Positions 18,169 through 27,262 of a stretch of DNA of 64,000 bases are shown here, in pieces; the stretch's first letter is position 1; every line of letters begins with the position of its first letter. The stretch comes from Crocosphaera watsonii WH 8501. Lineage in GTDB: Bacteria; Cyanobacteriota; Cyanobacteriia; Cyanobacteriales; Microcystaceae. The notes below the pieces were generated by a model. That model ran no database searches. It was given only the letters and a program-made list of their open reading frames with translations, and had not been told where the DNA came from. The position numbers and the translations under genes are program-made. Location: assembly GCF_000167195.1 (NCBI RefSeq), contig NZ_AADV02000001.1:434001-498000 (forward strand), given 5' to 3'.

Positions 18169-19123
18169 ACAGTCTAGTGCCGAAAGAGCATGGTCAGCTA
18201 TCTCTCGTTTCTACGACAACTGTAAAAAGAAAATACCTGGGAAAAAAGGCTATCCTAAGTTTAAGAAAAACTGTCGTTCAGTGGAATATAAAACTACGGG
18301 ATGGAAGTTAGACTTAAATACTAGGAAAGCAATTACTTTTACAGACAAGAATAACATCGGTAGAGTCAAGCTGGTAGGTACTTACGATTTACACTTTTAT
18401 CCTATTGAGTCCATAAAACGGGTCAGGTTAATTCGTCGTGCTGATGGTTACTATTGTCAGTTTATCTTATCAATTGATGTGAAAATAGATAGCTCACCAG
18501 CTAATAGTGTAATTGGCTTAGATGTAGGGTTAGAGTCTTTTTATACTGACCAGAATGGACAGAAAATTGATAAGCCTAGATTCCTAAGAAAAGGAGAGAA
18601 GAAACTTAAAAAACTGCAAAGAAGACTATCTAGAAAACAGAAAGGTTCTTCTAATAGAAGAAAAGCAAGGGCAAAATTGGCTAAAGCTCACCTTAAAATA
18701 AGTAGACAACGTAAAGACCTTGCTGTTAAGTTAGCAAGGTGCGTAATTTACTCCAACGATGTAATTGCCTACGAAGATTTAAGGATAAAGAACTTACTAA
18801 AAAATCATTGTCTAGCAAAATCAATTAATGATGCAGCGTGGTACCAGTTTAGAGAATGGATAGAATATTTGGGGAAAAAACACGGCAAAATAACTGTTGC
18901 TGTACCTCCTCACTACACTAGCCAAAAATGTTCTAATTGTGGGAAAATAGTTAAAAAATCTCTCTCAACAAGGACTCATATTTGTGCTTGTGGATGCCAT
19001 TTAGATCGTGACGAAAATGCTGCACGCAACATCTTAAAAATTGGATTAAGTACCGCAGGGCATTCGGGAACTTGGCTACAAGATAGCCTAAACGCTTGGG
19101 GAGAAGATACCGCTACTTTTTGA
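18169..19123 (+). pseudogene. tnpB: tnpB lacking its N-terminal part, next to IS630-like copy 1
   Basis: The coding part begins abruptly at R-Q-S-S-A-E-R-A-W, a position normally about 75 residues inside TnpB, directly after the IS630-like right end. From there it reads without interruption to the natural end. It keeps V-I-G-L-D-V-G-L-E-S-F, I-A-Y-E-D-L-R-I-K-N, the zinc ribbon C-S-N-C...C-A-C-G-C-H, and L-D-R-D-E-N-A-A-R-N. It is of a different tnpB subgroup from those at 11135 and 56751 (R-x-K-G-K-G end type). The lack of the N-terminal wedge region and of its own start makes it non-functional. Confidence 0.88.
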
Positions 19124-19139
19124 GGAGAAATCCTGTCTA

Positions 19140-19214
19140 AGCAAGTAACTTCTAAGAACCAAGAATCCCCATCTATATTACGAAACAAGGTGGAGTAATT
19201 AGATGGGGAGTGTC
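19140..19214 (+). ncRNA. Right end / putative omega-RNA 3' end of the truncated tnpB element
   Basis: Inverted arms CCCCATCTA (19169-) and TAGATGGGG enclose a 24-base loop, followed directly by AGTGTC, the element end at 19214. TnpB guide RNAs (omega-RNA) come from this part of IS200/IS605 elements. With the gene broken, function is unlikely. Confidence 0.55.
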
Positions 19215-19228
19215 AAAATAATTGTTCA

Positions 19229-20146
19229 CTATTCACTGTTAACTGTTTTTAACCAATCTAATAAAATAGGATTAAAGCGATCCGGACATTCATCGTGAAG
19301 ACAATGACCAGCATTATCTAATTCTTTTAAAGTTATCTGCTCGTTTAACTTAGAAAATACCGATGCTAAACTAACAGGAATCATTTTATCTTGACGACCC
19401 CAAACTAATAAAATGGAAATAGTTAACTTTGGTAAAATAACCTTGACAGAAGGGGAATAATGAGGTTTTTTTAGCCCCTCAAATAAGAGACAAAAGGTTC
19501 TCGCAGCCCCCCGTTCTTGGGGAGGAATAGTAATCATATCTAATAACTCATCATTAATAGCTGATTTATCATGGTAAGCAACCCCAACCCAAGGACGAAT
19601 CACCCCAGGACGACGAATAATATTGAATAATGTTCTTAATAATAAAGGGGGGCTAAATAAGCCTTCAATAGTATTAACAATAGGTCGTAATCCCTTGGGA
19701 ATTGCTTCCTGTCTCAAAGAAACGTCAGGTAAACTCAACATCACTAAACCGCTTACCATTTCAGGATATTTAAACGCGGCGGTTAAACATACCAAAGAAC
19801 CAATGGAATTACCCACCAAAACAACAGGTTTTCCGATAAAAGATCGCCAAAAATAATAAATTTGCTCAGCCCATAAATAAGCAGTGTAATCCGTTGCCGC
19901 TTTATGCGATCGACCAAACCCTAATAAATCTAAAGCATAAACTCGATAGTATTGCCGTAGGGTGGGGATATTGTGTCGCCAATGCTCAACCCCAGCCCCA
20001 AAACCATGTATTAAGATTAAAGGGGGTTTTGTCTCGGCATCTTGCGGTATTTCTCCCGGTACAAAAGTGTAACGAATTGGCCAACCACGCCAAATCCATT
20101 GTCGTTGCCTTCCGATGCGCCTCTCCCAAGCTTGTTGCTGACTCAC
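19229..20146 (-). CDS. Alpha/beta-hydrolase fold protein
   Basis: A 305-residue serine hydrolase. It has the oxyanion segment L-I-H-G-F-G-A-G near residue 45, a nucleophile elbow G-N-S114-I-G-S, an acid residue in V-W-G-R-Q-D-K-M-I-P near residue 262, and the histidine in N-A-G-H-C-L-H near residue 287. The catalytic triad is complete. The lid between residues 130 and 220 is the usual variable cap. The cyanobacterial group is widely conserved next to, or divergent from, infC-type housekeeping genes; substrate unknown. No signal peptide, so cytosolic. The start at 20146 lacks a strong Shine-Dalgarno. Confidence 0.85.
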   Translation of the reverse strand: MSQQQAWERRIGRQRQWIWRGWPIRYTFVPGEIPQDAETKPPLILIHGFGAGVEHWRHNIPTLRQYYRVYALDLLGFGRSHKAATDYTAYLWAEQIYYFWRSFIGKPVVLVGNSIGSLVCLTAAFKYPEMVSGLVMLSLPDVSLRQEAIPKGLRPIVNTIEGLFSPPLLLRTLFNIIRRPGVIRPWVGVAYHDKSAINDELLDMITIPPQERGAARTFCLLFEGLKKPHYSPSVKVILPKLTISILLVWGRQDKMIPVSLASVFSKLNEQITLKELDNAGHCLHDECPDRFNPILLDWLKTVNSE

Positions 20147-20387
20147 TTAATGATCCTGTTATAAATCTTTACACCTTTTTATTTTACGATCGCTCACAGA
20201 AGGATTAAACTAAGAAATAAATAGGGTAAGCATTATCCTTAAAGGTAAATTGCCCAAACCTAACAATACAGTCAATAAATACAATCAGAACTTAGTAGAA
20301 AATGATTACAATCAAATAGGCTATTATTTTGTCCTGGATTGACTACTAACGTTCATTAATCATACAGAGAGACATTAACAAACGCCT

Positions 20388-20927
20388 GTGATAGATAAAA
20401 GACGCATACAACGCGATCTCCCTAAAATCAACGAAAGAATCCGCTTCCCCGAAATTCGAGTTATCGATAGTGATGGTTCCCAACTGGGGATTATTACTCC
20501 CGACGAAGCCTTAAAGGTTGCCCAGGAACGAGAATTAGACTTGGTGTTGGTTAGTGAAACAGCTAAACCTCCTGTTTGCCGAATCATGGATTACGGTAAA
20601 TATAAATTTGAACAGGAGAAAAAAGCTAGGGAAGCTAAGAAAAAACAACACACGGCTGATGTTAAGGAAGTGAAAATGCGCTATAAGATATCAGAGCATG
20701 ATTATCAAGTGCGAGTCAATCAGGCTAAACGCTTTCTTAAATCAGGAGATAAAGTCAAAGCAACGATTACCTTTCGAGGGAGAGAAATACAACACTCTAA
20801 CTTAGCTCAAGACTTACTCAGTCGCATGGCTACCGACTTAAAAGAATTAGCAGAAATTCAACAAGCACCCAAACGAGAAGGCCGTAACATGATGATGTTA
20901 ATGAGTCCCAAAAAAGAATCTAAATAA
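20388..20927 (+). CDS. infC: Translation initiation factor IF-3
   Basis: A 179-residue IF-3. The N-terminal domain has [12 protein letters not shown] and G-I-I-T-P-D-E-A-L; the C-terminal domain has [27 protein letters not shown] and [10 protein letters not shown]. The factor binds the 30S subunit and checks the initiator tRNA and start codon. Translation begins at GTG 20388; rare starts are common in infC and may reflect autoregulation. It is followed by a clear terminator, so it is monocistronic or last in its unit. Confidence 0.98.
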   Translation: MIDKRRIQRDLPKINERIRFPEIRVIDSDGSQLGIITPDEALKVAQERELDLVLVSETAKPPVCRIMDYGKYKFEQEKKAREAKKKQHTADVKEVKMRYKISEHDYQVRVNQAKRFLKSGDKVKATITFRGREIQHSNLAQDLLSRMATDLKELAEIQQAPKREGRNMMMLMSPKKESK

Positions 20928-20955
20928 ATTAATCCCTAAATTATTCTTTCATCAG

Positions 20956-20987
20956 CAGACGTACTAAGGTACGTCTGTATTTATTTA
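20956..20987 (+). terminator. Terminator after infC
   Basis: A perfect 9-bp stem CAGACGTAC / GTACGTCTG with loop TAAG, followed by TATTTATTT. Confidence 0.88.
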
Positions 20988-20999
20988 AGGGTAAGACCC

Positions 21000-21628
21000 A
21001 TGAAAAACCTACAAATTTTGACTTTTTTAGCAATAGGATTATTAATAGTAATGTTGCTCAATATTATGCCTATAGCTGCTAACAGTGAGAGCAACTATAG
21101 CACTTCTCATACTTGTGACGTACAGAGTTTTCTAGTGTTAGGAGTTAGGAGTTCGGAGTTCGGAGTTCGGAGTTAGGAGTTCGGAGTTCGGAGTTAGGAG
21201 TTCGGAGGCGCGATATTAGGTGTACATATTGAGTCCGAGAAACGCTATATACCTTAAGAGAAGCATTAAAAGAAAATCATAAGTTATGGCGATCGCAGAC
21301 CATAAAAAATTATCAATATATCTATCAACAACAATGTTTTTGTCCACCTCCCAGTAATAATGCTCTCAAAGTTTCCGTTAAAAATGATAAACTTAGTCAA
21401 GTGGTTAATTTAAACAATAATCAAGTTATAACCGATTTAACATCTCCTAAAACCATTGAGGAACTGTTTAACATTATCGAAGATGCTATCAAATGTAATG
21501 CCGATGAAATGCAAATTAGTTATGATCCTACCCTTGGTTATCCCACTCGTGTCGCTATCGACTATGAAAAAATCCTAGTGGATGAGGAAATAACCTATAC
21601 AGTTACAAACTTGAGCAAACTCGATTAA
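21000..21628 (+). pseudogene. Exported DUF6174-type protein, broken by a tandem-repeat insertion
   Basis: ATG 21000 opens a reading frame with a signal-peptide-like start (K-N-L-Q-I-L-T-F-L-A-I-G-L-L-I-V-M-L-L). After about 45 residues it runs into a heptanucleotide repeat (21141-21207) and stops. The remainder of the protein is readable in another frame from about 21252: L-R-E-A-L-K-E-N-H-K-L-W, N-Y-Q-Y-I-Y-Q-Q-Q-C-F-C-P-P, then T-I-E-E-L-F-N-I-I and Y-D-P-T-L-G-Y-P-T-R-V-A-I-D-Y, which is typical of DUF6174. So a gene for a small secreted or lipid-anchored protein was disrupted. Function of the family is unknown. Confidence 0.78.
21141..21207. repeat. Heptanucleotide tandem array (GGAGTTA/GGAGTTC, about 9.5 units)
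   Basis: Nine complete GGAGTTM units plus GGAG, with A/C variation at position 7. A related run occurs at 25990-26025. The array lies inside the DUF6174 pseudogene. Confidence 0.9.
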
Positions 21629-21642
21629 ATTACCAAAAAAAT

Positions 21643-23367
21643 ATGATGAATAAACCCAGAGACGTACAAGTTTATCCCATTGCTTCTGATACCATGGCCA
21701 TAAGATCACGGACATGGGATCGCTTAAAATTTGAAATCGAATATGGGCTAAAACGAGGAACTACAGCTAATTCTTATCTTATTCAAGGGGATAAAATTGC
21801 TTTAATAGATCCCCCAGGAGAGTCCTTTACTGAGATATTTTTAAAAGCCTTACAAGAAAGAATTGATCCGACAACAATTGATTATTTAATCTTGGGTCAT
21901 ATTAACCCCAACCGAGGGGAAACTATCAAAGCATTAATGAAAATTGCTCCCCAGATTACCATTGTTTGTTCTAATACTGGGGCATTACTATTACCTAATA
22001 TTTTATTACCTGAATTTCCACCCCAGTTAAAAGTAGTTAAAGGAGAGGACATCTTAGACTTAGGGAAAGGGCATCAACTAGAATTTACTCCAACCCCGAA
22101 CCCTCGTTATCCTGCACAAATGTGTACTTATGACCCCAAAACAGAAATTCTCTACACCGATAAATTATTTGGGTCTCATGTTTGTGGGGATCAAATTTTT
22201 GATGAAGGGTGGCAAGTTTATGCCGAGGATAGACGCTATTATTTTGATTGTGTCATCGCCCCTTATGCCAAACAAATAAATAACGCGCTGGAAAAATTAA
22301 GCCGTAAACCTGCTAAGATTTACGGAACCGGTCATGGTCCCTTGGTACGTTATGGGTTAAAAGAGTTGACGGTTTCCTATCAACAATGGTTAGAGGCACA
22401 AAAAGCCCAAACCTTAAGCGTTGCCCTTGTTTATGCCTCAGCTTACGGCAATACCGCCACCTTAGCCCAAGCGATCGCCCGTGGGATCACTAAAGCAGGG
22501 GTCAGGGTTGAGTCTATCAACGCAGAAGTTGCCGAAGCAGATGACATCAAAGAAGCTATTAATAACTGTTCCGGGTTTATTTTTGGTTCCCCTACTCTGG
22601 GAGGCCACGCCCCCACCCAGATCCAAACTGCGTTGGGGATCACCTTAGCCAACGCCGATAAAGGGAAACTGGCTGGCGTATTTGGGTCTTACGGCTGGAG
22701 TGGAGAAGCCATAGACCTCTTAGAAAACAAATTTCGGGATGGGGGGTATCAGTTCGGTTTCGACCCTATAAAGGTGAAATTTAAACCTACTCAGGCAACA
22801 TTAAAAACCTGTGAAGAAGCAGGAACAGACTTTGCTCAGGCGGTGAAAAAGGCACAAAAACGCCGTCAACCGAGAAATTCCGTGAATCAGTCCCAGACAG
22901 ATCGCTTACAACAGGCTTTAGGGCGTATTGTGGGGTCATTATCCATTGTTACCTGTCAAGAAGAAGAGTTAAGCGGGGCGATGTTGGCCTCTTGGATCTC
23001 TCAAGCGACGTTTAACCCTCCTGGGTTTACCGTAGCAGTGGCCAAGGAACGGGCGATCGAGTCTTTGTTACATCAAGGTAGTTACTTTGTTTTAAATATT
23101 CTCAAAGAAGGGGATCATCTGGGTTTGATGAAGCATTTTCTGAGGCCCTTTTCTCCTGGGCAAGATCGTTTTGACGGTTTGAAAACCCAGGTAGCTGATA
23201 ATGGTTGTCCTATTTTAGAGGATGCTTTGGCTTATTTGGAGTGTAAAGTTGGCGATCGCATGGAATGTGGAGATCATTGGGTGATTTATGCGATCGTTAC
23301 CAAAGGAGAAGTTTTACAGGATGGAGTAACCGCTATTCATCATCGCAAGTCAGGCAGTCATTATTAA
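21643..23367 (+). CDS. Diflavin flavodiiron protein of the Flv1/Flv4-like type
   Basis: A 574-residue protein with three modules: metallo-beta-lactamase-like diiron domain (residues 1-250), flavodoxin-like domain (260-400, FMN loop A-S-A-Y-G-N-T-A near 264) and a C-terminal flavin-reductase domain (420-574), the cyanobacterial class C architecture. The usual H-x-E-x-D-H iron ligands are replaced: residues near 88 read G-H-I-N-P-N-R-G, and other ligand positions are changed, as in Flv1 and Flv4, which act as heterodimers with a canonical Flv3 or Flv2. Role: transfer of photosynthetic electrons to O2. No partner flv gene is in this window. Intact; a group II intron fragment begins five bases after the stop. 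Confidence 0.92.
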   Translation: MMNKPRDVQVYPIASDTMAIRSRTWDRLKFEIEYGLKRGTTANSYLIQGDKIALIDPPGESFTEIFLKALQERIDPTTIDYLILGHINPNRGETIKALMKIAPQITIVCSNTGALLLPNILLPEFPPQLKVVKGEDILDLGKGHQLEFTPTPNPRYPAQMCTYDPKTEILYTDKLFGSHVCGDQIFDEGWQVYAEDRRYYFDCVIAPYAKQINNALEKLSRKPAKIYGTGHGPLVRYGLKELTVSYQQWLEAQKAQTLSVALVYASAYGNTATLAQAIARGITKAGVRVESINAEVAEADDIKEAINNCSGFIFGSPTLGGHAPTQIQTALGITLANADKGKLAGVFGSYGWSGEAIDLLENKFRDGGYQFGFDPIKVKFKPTQATLKTCEEAGTDFAQAVKKAQKRRQPRNSVNQSQTDRLQQALGRIVGSLSIVTCQEEELSGAMLASWISQATFNPPGFTVAVAKERAIESLLHQGSYFVLNILKEGDHLGLMKHFLRPFSPGQDRFDGLKTQVADNGCPILEDALAYLECKVGDRMECGDHWVIYAIVTKGEVLQDGVTAIHHRKSGSHY

Positions 23368-23372
23368 ACAAA

Positions 23373-23892
23373 GTGCGATTCGTTCTTAGGGAAATAGCCT
23401 CCAAAGGCTTATAAACTAAGGCTTCTAGCTCCCCAAGCTAGATGATAACTGTCCGATTGATGGAGGTGCAAGTCCTCCCACCGAAGGTTACGGTTGACTC
23501 AAAACCTGTCCACACCGAGTAGGCTCGGAATCCTACAGAGTGAAGCTGGAATCAAGACGCAATCAGACACCGACTGCTGGTGACACTGGCGTTACAGGAG
23601 TCCTCATGATGAAATAGAACCTAGAAAAGTGACTTAAACATAGGCAGGAAAGCAGAAAGAATAGTATCCCCCTGACCTCATCAGAGAATAAACCCATCAG
23701 CATTTTTTGTTGTGACTGATTTAACCAAGGGTTTCTGATAGTCAAAATGGTTCCATCTAAAGGGACAATCAATCATCGGACGGAACGAATAAAAACGATT
23801 CTAGAGTCCCAGGAAATAGTCGAGACCTGGGTAGGCTTGACGAGATGCGGAACTCTCTAGAGTCGGGTAGGACGAAGCGTAATTGCTTCGAG
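23373..23892 (+). mobile_element. Group II intron, 5' part only (domain I region)
   Basis: It starts with GTGCGA, the group II 5' splice consensus, immediately after the flavodiiron gene's stop. The segments GATAACTGTCCGATTG, GGTTACGGTTGACTC and CACCGAGTAGGCTCGG, and the run of short helices, look like domain I of the group II introns common in cyanobacteria. It ends at the terminal repeat of the IS1634-type element (23893), and no intron-encoded reverse transcriptase, domain V or 3' end follows. It is therefore a truncated, non-splicing remnant. Identification rests on my recognition of the 5' region and needs covariance-model confirmation. Confidence 0.7.
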
Positions 23893-25899
23893 CCCAGATT
23901 CCGCACTTCAAAAAGTAGCATTAAATACTACAAGCCTGGGTTTAATAATTAAGTATAATTGCTTAAGCTCTTGAAGACAAAAAAGTGGGATAATTGCTTA
24001 AGTTGTTTCCTCTGTAAAAAAAGAGCGAAAAATGTCTTATTTAGAAGAAATACAAGTTAAAAATTTAGACCATTTAGGGATAGTAGCTGGTTTAATTGAT
24101 GAAATAGGAATAGTCAAAATAATTAATAATAAATTAGGAATAGATGTTAGAGAAAAAATCTCAGCAGGTACAGTAGTTAAGTCTATTTTAATCAATGGAC
24201 TAGGATTTGTTTCAAGACCTCTATATTTATTCAGTCAGTTTTTTCAAGATAAAGCCATTGAGAAATTGTTAGGAGAAAGAATTAAACCTGATTACCTTAA
24301 TGATGATAAAATTGGGAGAGTAATGGATGAATTATATAAATATGGACTAAATGATATTTTTATTGAAGTAGTTTTAGAAGTAATTAAAAAAATTGAAATA
24401 GACCTTAAATACTCCCATTTAGATTCCACATCATTTCATTTAGATGGAGAATATAAAAGGGAAGAAGATAAAGAGAAACAGGAAGAAGAAAAAATTATTA
24501 AAGAAAGACCAATTTTTATTAAGAAAGGATATTCTCGGGATCATAGACCAGACTTAAAACAATGTGTCTTGGATTTAATAACAAGCCAAGATGGAGATAT
24601 TCCATTATTTGTGAGAGTAGGAGATGGAAATGAATCTGATAAAGCTGTATTTGGAAAAGTTTTAGTAGAATTCAAAAAGCAAATAAAGTTTGATAGTATC
24701 ATGGTTTGTGATAGTGCTTTATATGGTCAAGAAAATCTCCAACTAATCCAACATTTAAAATGGATAACGAGAGTTCCAATGACCATAAAAAAAGCAAAAG
24801 AATTAGTGCAAAATATAGAGGTGGAAGAAGTAAAAGATGAAGATAAAGAAAAAAGAAGTGACCTAAATTTAGAAAGTTATACCTGGAAAGAAGAAATTGT
24901 TACTTATGGTGGAATCAAGCAAACTTGGTTAATAGTCTTGAGTGAAAAAAGACAGAAAAGTGATTTGGAAAAACTAGAAAAACAACTTTCCCAAGAAGAG
25001 AAGAAATCCCAAAAATTTCTTAAAGAAATACAATCTGAAGAATTTGAACATCCTCAAGCTGCTCGATATAAATTAAAAGCTATTAATAAAAAATTGAGAT
25101 TGTTGGAAATAAAAGAAGTTGAACTGACTGAAACTTACTCGAAAAAAAAGGAAAAGATTTATAAAATGATTAGTCTGATCATCAAAAAAGATGAAGAGAT
25201 AAGTAGAAAGACTAAAGAAGCAGGAAAATTTATTTTAGCAACTAACTTAGTAGAGGAAAATAAATTAGAAGCTAGTGAAATTCTGATAACTTATAAAAAC
25301 CAGCAATCTACGGAAAGAGGATTTCGATTTTTGAAAGATCCCTTATTTTTTACTGATAGTTTCTTCGTTGAAAAACCAGAAAGAATAGAAACAATGTTAT
25401 TTTTAATGTCTTTGTGTTTGTTGATTTATAACTTGGGGCAAAGAGAATTAAGAAATTGTTTAAAAAGAGTCAAAAAAGGAATAAATAATCAAGTAGGGAA
25501 AGTAACATTGCGTCCGACTTTGAGGTGGATATTTCAATGTTTTCAAGGTATTCATTATGTGATTTTAAACGGAGTTAAACAAATTGTCAATTTAACAGAA
25601 GAAAGGCGTTTTATATTGAGTTTATTACCTGCATCTTGTCAAAGATATTATCTATAAATTGAATTGGATAAAGCAAAAATAATAAAAGAATAAGAGTCTA
25701 ATGATATCAAATGAGAAGAGGAAACTCTCCTTCGTTTGTGCTGAGTCTTGCTAAGTTTTCAATGAGTATAAATCTTCTTAATTTGATTATTTTTCCTAAA
25801 AATTTAATGAAAAGAGAAATATTCTTGCCCAGGTATGATTTTCGGACTTTTTAAAACTATGTATTTTTTTATACTACATTTTGAAGTGCGGAATCTGGG
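23893..25899 (+). mobile_element. IS1634-type (IS4 superfamily) element, about 2.0 kb
   Basis: Terminal inverted repeats: left CCCAGATTCCGCACTTCAAA at 23893, right the same sequence reversed ending at 25899, extending to about 26 bp with one mismatch. It holds one long transposase gene. The flanks TTCGAG (left) and TTAGAG (right) do not form a perfect duplication, suggesting a rearrangement after insertion. Confidence 0.88.
24032..25657 (+). CDS. IS1634-family transposase
   Basis: A 541-residue DDE transposase. The DUF4277-type N-terminal region (N-L-D-H-L-G-I-V-A-G-L-I-D-E-I-G) is followed by the catalytic domain with D in H-L-D-S-T-S-F-H near residue 131, D in M-V-C-D-S-A-L-Y near residue 228, and the Y-x2-R...E-like region Q-Q-S-T-E-R-G-F-R-F-L-K-D-P near residue 428. 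A long lysine/glutamate-rich insertion with coiled-coil character spans about residues 310-390. The frame is intact, so this copy could be active. Very AT-rich codon use. Confidence 0.9.
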   Translation: MSYLEEIQVKNLDHLGIVAGLIDEIGIVKIINNKLGIDVREKISAGTVVKSILINGLGFVSRPLYLFSQFFQDKAIEKLLGERIKPDYLNDDKIGRVMDELYKYGLNDIFIEVVLEVIKKIEIDLKYSHLDSTSFHLDGEYKREEDKEKQEEEKIIKERPIFIKKGYSRDHRPDLKQCVLDLITSQDGDIPLFVRVGDGNESDKAVFGKVLVEFKKQIKFDSIMVCDSALYGQENLQLIQHLKWITRVPMTIKKAKELVQNIEVEEVKDEDKEKRSDLNLESYTWKEEIVTYGGIKQTWLIVLSEKRQKSDLEKLEKQLSQEEKKSQKFLKEIQSEEFEHPQAARYKLKAINKKLRLLEIKEVELTETYSKKKEKIYKMISLIIKKDEEISRKTKEAGKFILATNLVEENKLEASEILITYKNQQSTERGFRFLKDPLFFTDSFFVEKPERIETMLFLMSLCLLIYNLGQRELRNCLKRVKKGINNQVGKVTLRPTLRWIFQCFQGIHYVILNGVKQIVNLTEERRFILSLLPASCQRYYL

Positions 25900-26004
25900 T
25901 TAGAGAATGCCCGTTCAACAGGAGATTTAGGTTTAGCTTATCCCATTGAAATTGTCATCAAAAAATTACAGGAATGGGGAATATTGAAAGGAGTTCGGAA
26001 TTAG
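25900..26004 (+). pseudogene. C-terminal remnant of an unrecognised gene
   Basis: Directly right of the IS1634-type element an open frame of 34 codons (N-A-R-S-T-G-D-L-G-L-A-Y-P-I-E-I-V-I...) ends at TAG 26004. It reads like the end of a real protein cut by the element or by a deletion. Its last codons run into a GGAGTTCGGAATTAG repeat. I do not recognise the family. Confidence 0.4.
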
Positions 26005-26224
26005 GATTTAGGAGTTAGGAGTTAAAGTTTTGATAGGGAGACTGGGGGAAATTGATCAGATAAAATATGATCAGTAAAAGATATAGCAGGACAAAGATTA
26101 GTGAGGATATTTTTGTTTGTTTATCTGTCATTCCGAAGAACGAGGAATCTCCTAAACATCTGAGTTATATAGCAATCAGGAATTATTTATAAAAACTTCG
26201 AGACTTCGAGATCCCCCTTCAGTT

Positions 26225-26269
26225 CCCCCCTTTAGTTCCCCCCTTATTAAGGGGGGAACTAAAGGGGGG
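26225..26269. repeat. 45-bp perfect palindromic repeat
   Basis: Arms of 22 bp (six C, TTTAGTT, six C, TTA) around one central base. The same family appears inside tnpB at 11700-11748. It lies 83 bases upstream of the secreted-protein gene at 26352. The rest of 26005-26351 holds no gene I can see. Confidence 0.92.
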
Positions 26270-26351
26270 ATAAGAATTCACTTAATTCTCACAACTGATA
26301 ACTGATTGCTATAATATGTGTTGCTATTGTTTGTAGCTTTGATACTCTCTA

Positions 26352-27074
26352 ATGATTATGAAAAAGAAAAAATTACTTTTATCCCGTTTATTTCCCTTCT
26401 TCATCAGTGTTTATCTATTAAATATGACAAGTTTAACTGCTAATGCTTGTCCCACAGGTAGACCAAGAGATATTAGTTATATTCGTCGAGATAATAACCG
26501 TTGTGAGGGAATATTAGATAGTCGACCTATTAGTAATAATTTTGAATTAGTTGCCTTTTCTAGCAGCAATCTTACTAATTATCCTGATACCCTAAAAATT
26601 AGAGTTCCTGGTACGGGAAGAGATAAACCAATTATTAGTATTCAATCTTATACAAAAAATTATCGATTGGATGAAGTAGAAGCAATATATAGGGATTCAG
26701 GATTTATATTTGATCTCAAAACAAATACTATTTTACAACGGGTTAAAATTCCTTTTAATAGTTTATTACCTTTGGCTTTTGTTGAAAAAAATTCTAGAAG
26801 GATTTATTATCCTGTAATTTTAGAACAACCATCAAACGCTTATAAATTTGTTATATATACGCGCAATCGCCGAACTTTTCCCAAAGTAGAAATTAGTCAA
26901 AACGGTAGAATTATTCCCAGTAATCTCCAACCGAGAAATATTCCCAAGCGAGGACAAATTACCTTTGATTGGCAACCTAGAAATAACCCGGCAGGAACCT
27001 ATCAATTTTATTTAGAAGATGGTAATGGAAGATCCATAAGTTTTTCTTTTAAACATGATCTCAATTGGTTATAA
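26352..27074 (+). CDS. Secreted protein of unknown function, module protein A (copy 1)
   Basis: A 240-residue exported protein. Residues 3-32 form a signal peptide (basic K-K-K-K then a hydrophobic core, ending T-A-N-A). The mature N-terminus starts C33-P and carries D-I-S-Y-x-R-R and C51-E-G-I; the two cysteines, 18 residues apart, probably form a disulfide. The C-terminus ends F-K-H-D-L-N-W-L. A paralogue at 60458-61192 shares C-P, S-Y, R-R, C-E-G-I with identical cysteine spacing and the end F-F-H-D-P-Q-W-L. Followed after about 190 bases by the membrane-anchored partner, also duplicated. I do not recognise a described family; the role is unknown. Confidence 0.75.
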   Translation: MIMKKKKLLLSRLFPFFISVYLLNMTSLTANACPTGRPRDISYIRRDNNRCEGILDSRPISNNFELVAFSSSNLTNYPDTLKIRVPGTGRDKPIISIQSYTKNYRLDEVEAIYRDSGFIFDLKTNTILQRVKIPFNSLLPLAFVEKNSRRIYYPVILEQPSNAYKFVIYTRNRRTFPKVEISQNGRIIPSNLQPRNIPKRGQITFDWQPRNNPAGTYQFYLEDGNGRSISFSFKHDLNWL

Positions 27075-27262
27075 ATTATTCATTATTTTTTGATAAAATC
27101 TAAACGGTAGGGTGGGAAAATCAGAAATTTATCTTAACAACTCATCATCTATAAAATTTTGCCCACCTAAAAAAATGGTTGTTAATTGTACTTTTAAAAA
27201 AAGATTATAACTTCTAATTTTTGACTACTATTCTACCTCAAATTTATAAATTTGATGCTTCT

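Noticed and set aside
21141-21207. Regular repeats that could suggest a CRISPR array
   Set aside because: The units are seven bases with no spacers; it is a simple tandem heptamer array.
23563-23772. Reverse 69-codon frame across the intron fragment
   Set aside because: It lies antisense within a structured-RNA region and has no protein-like features.
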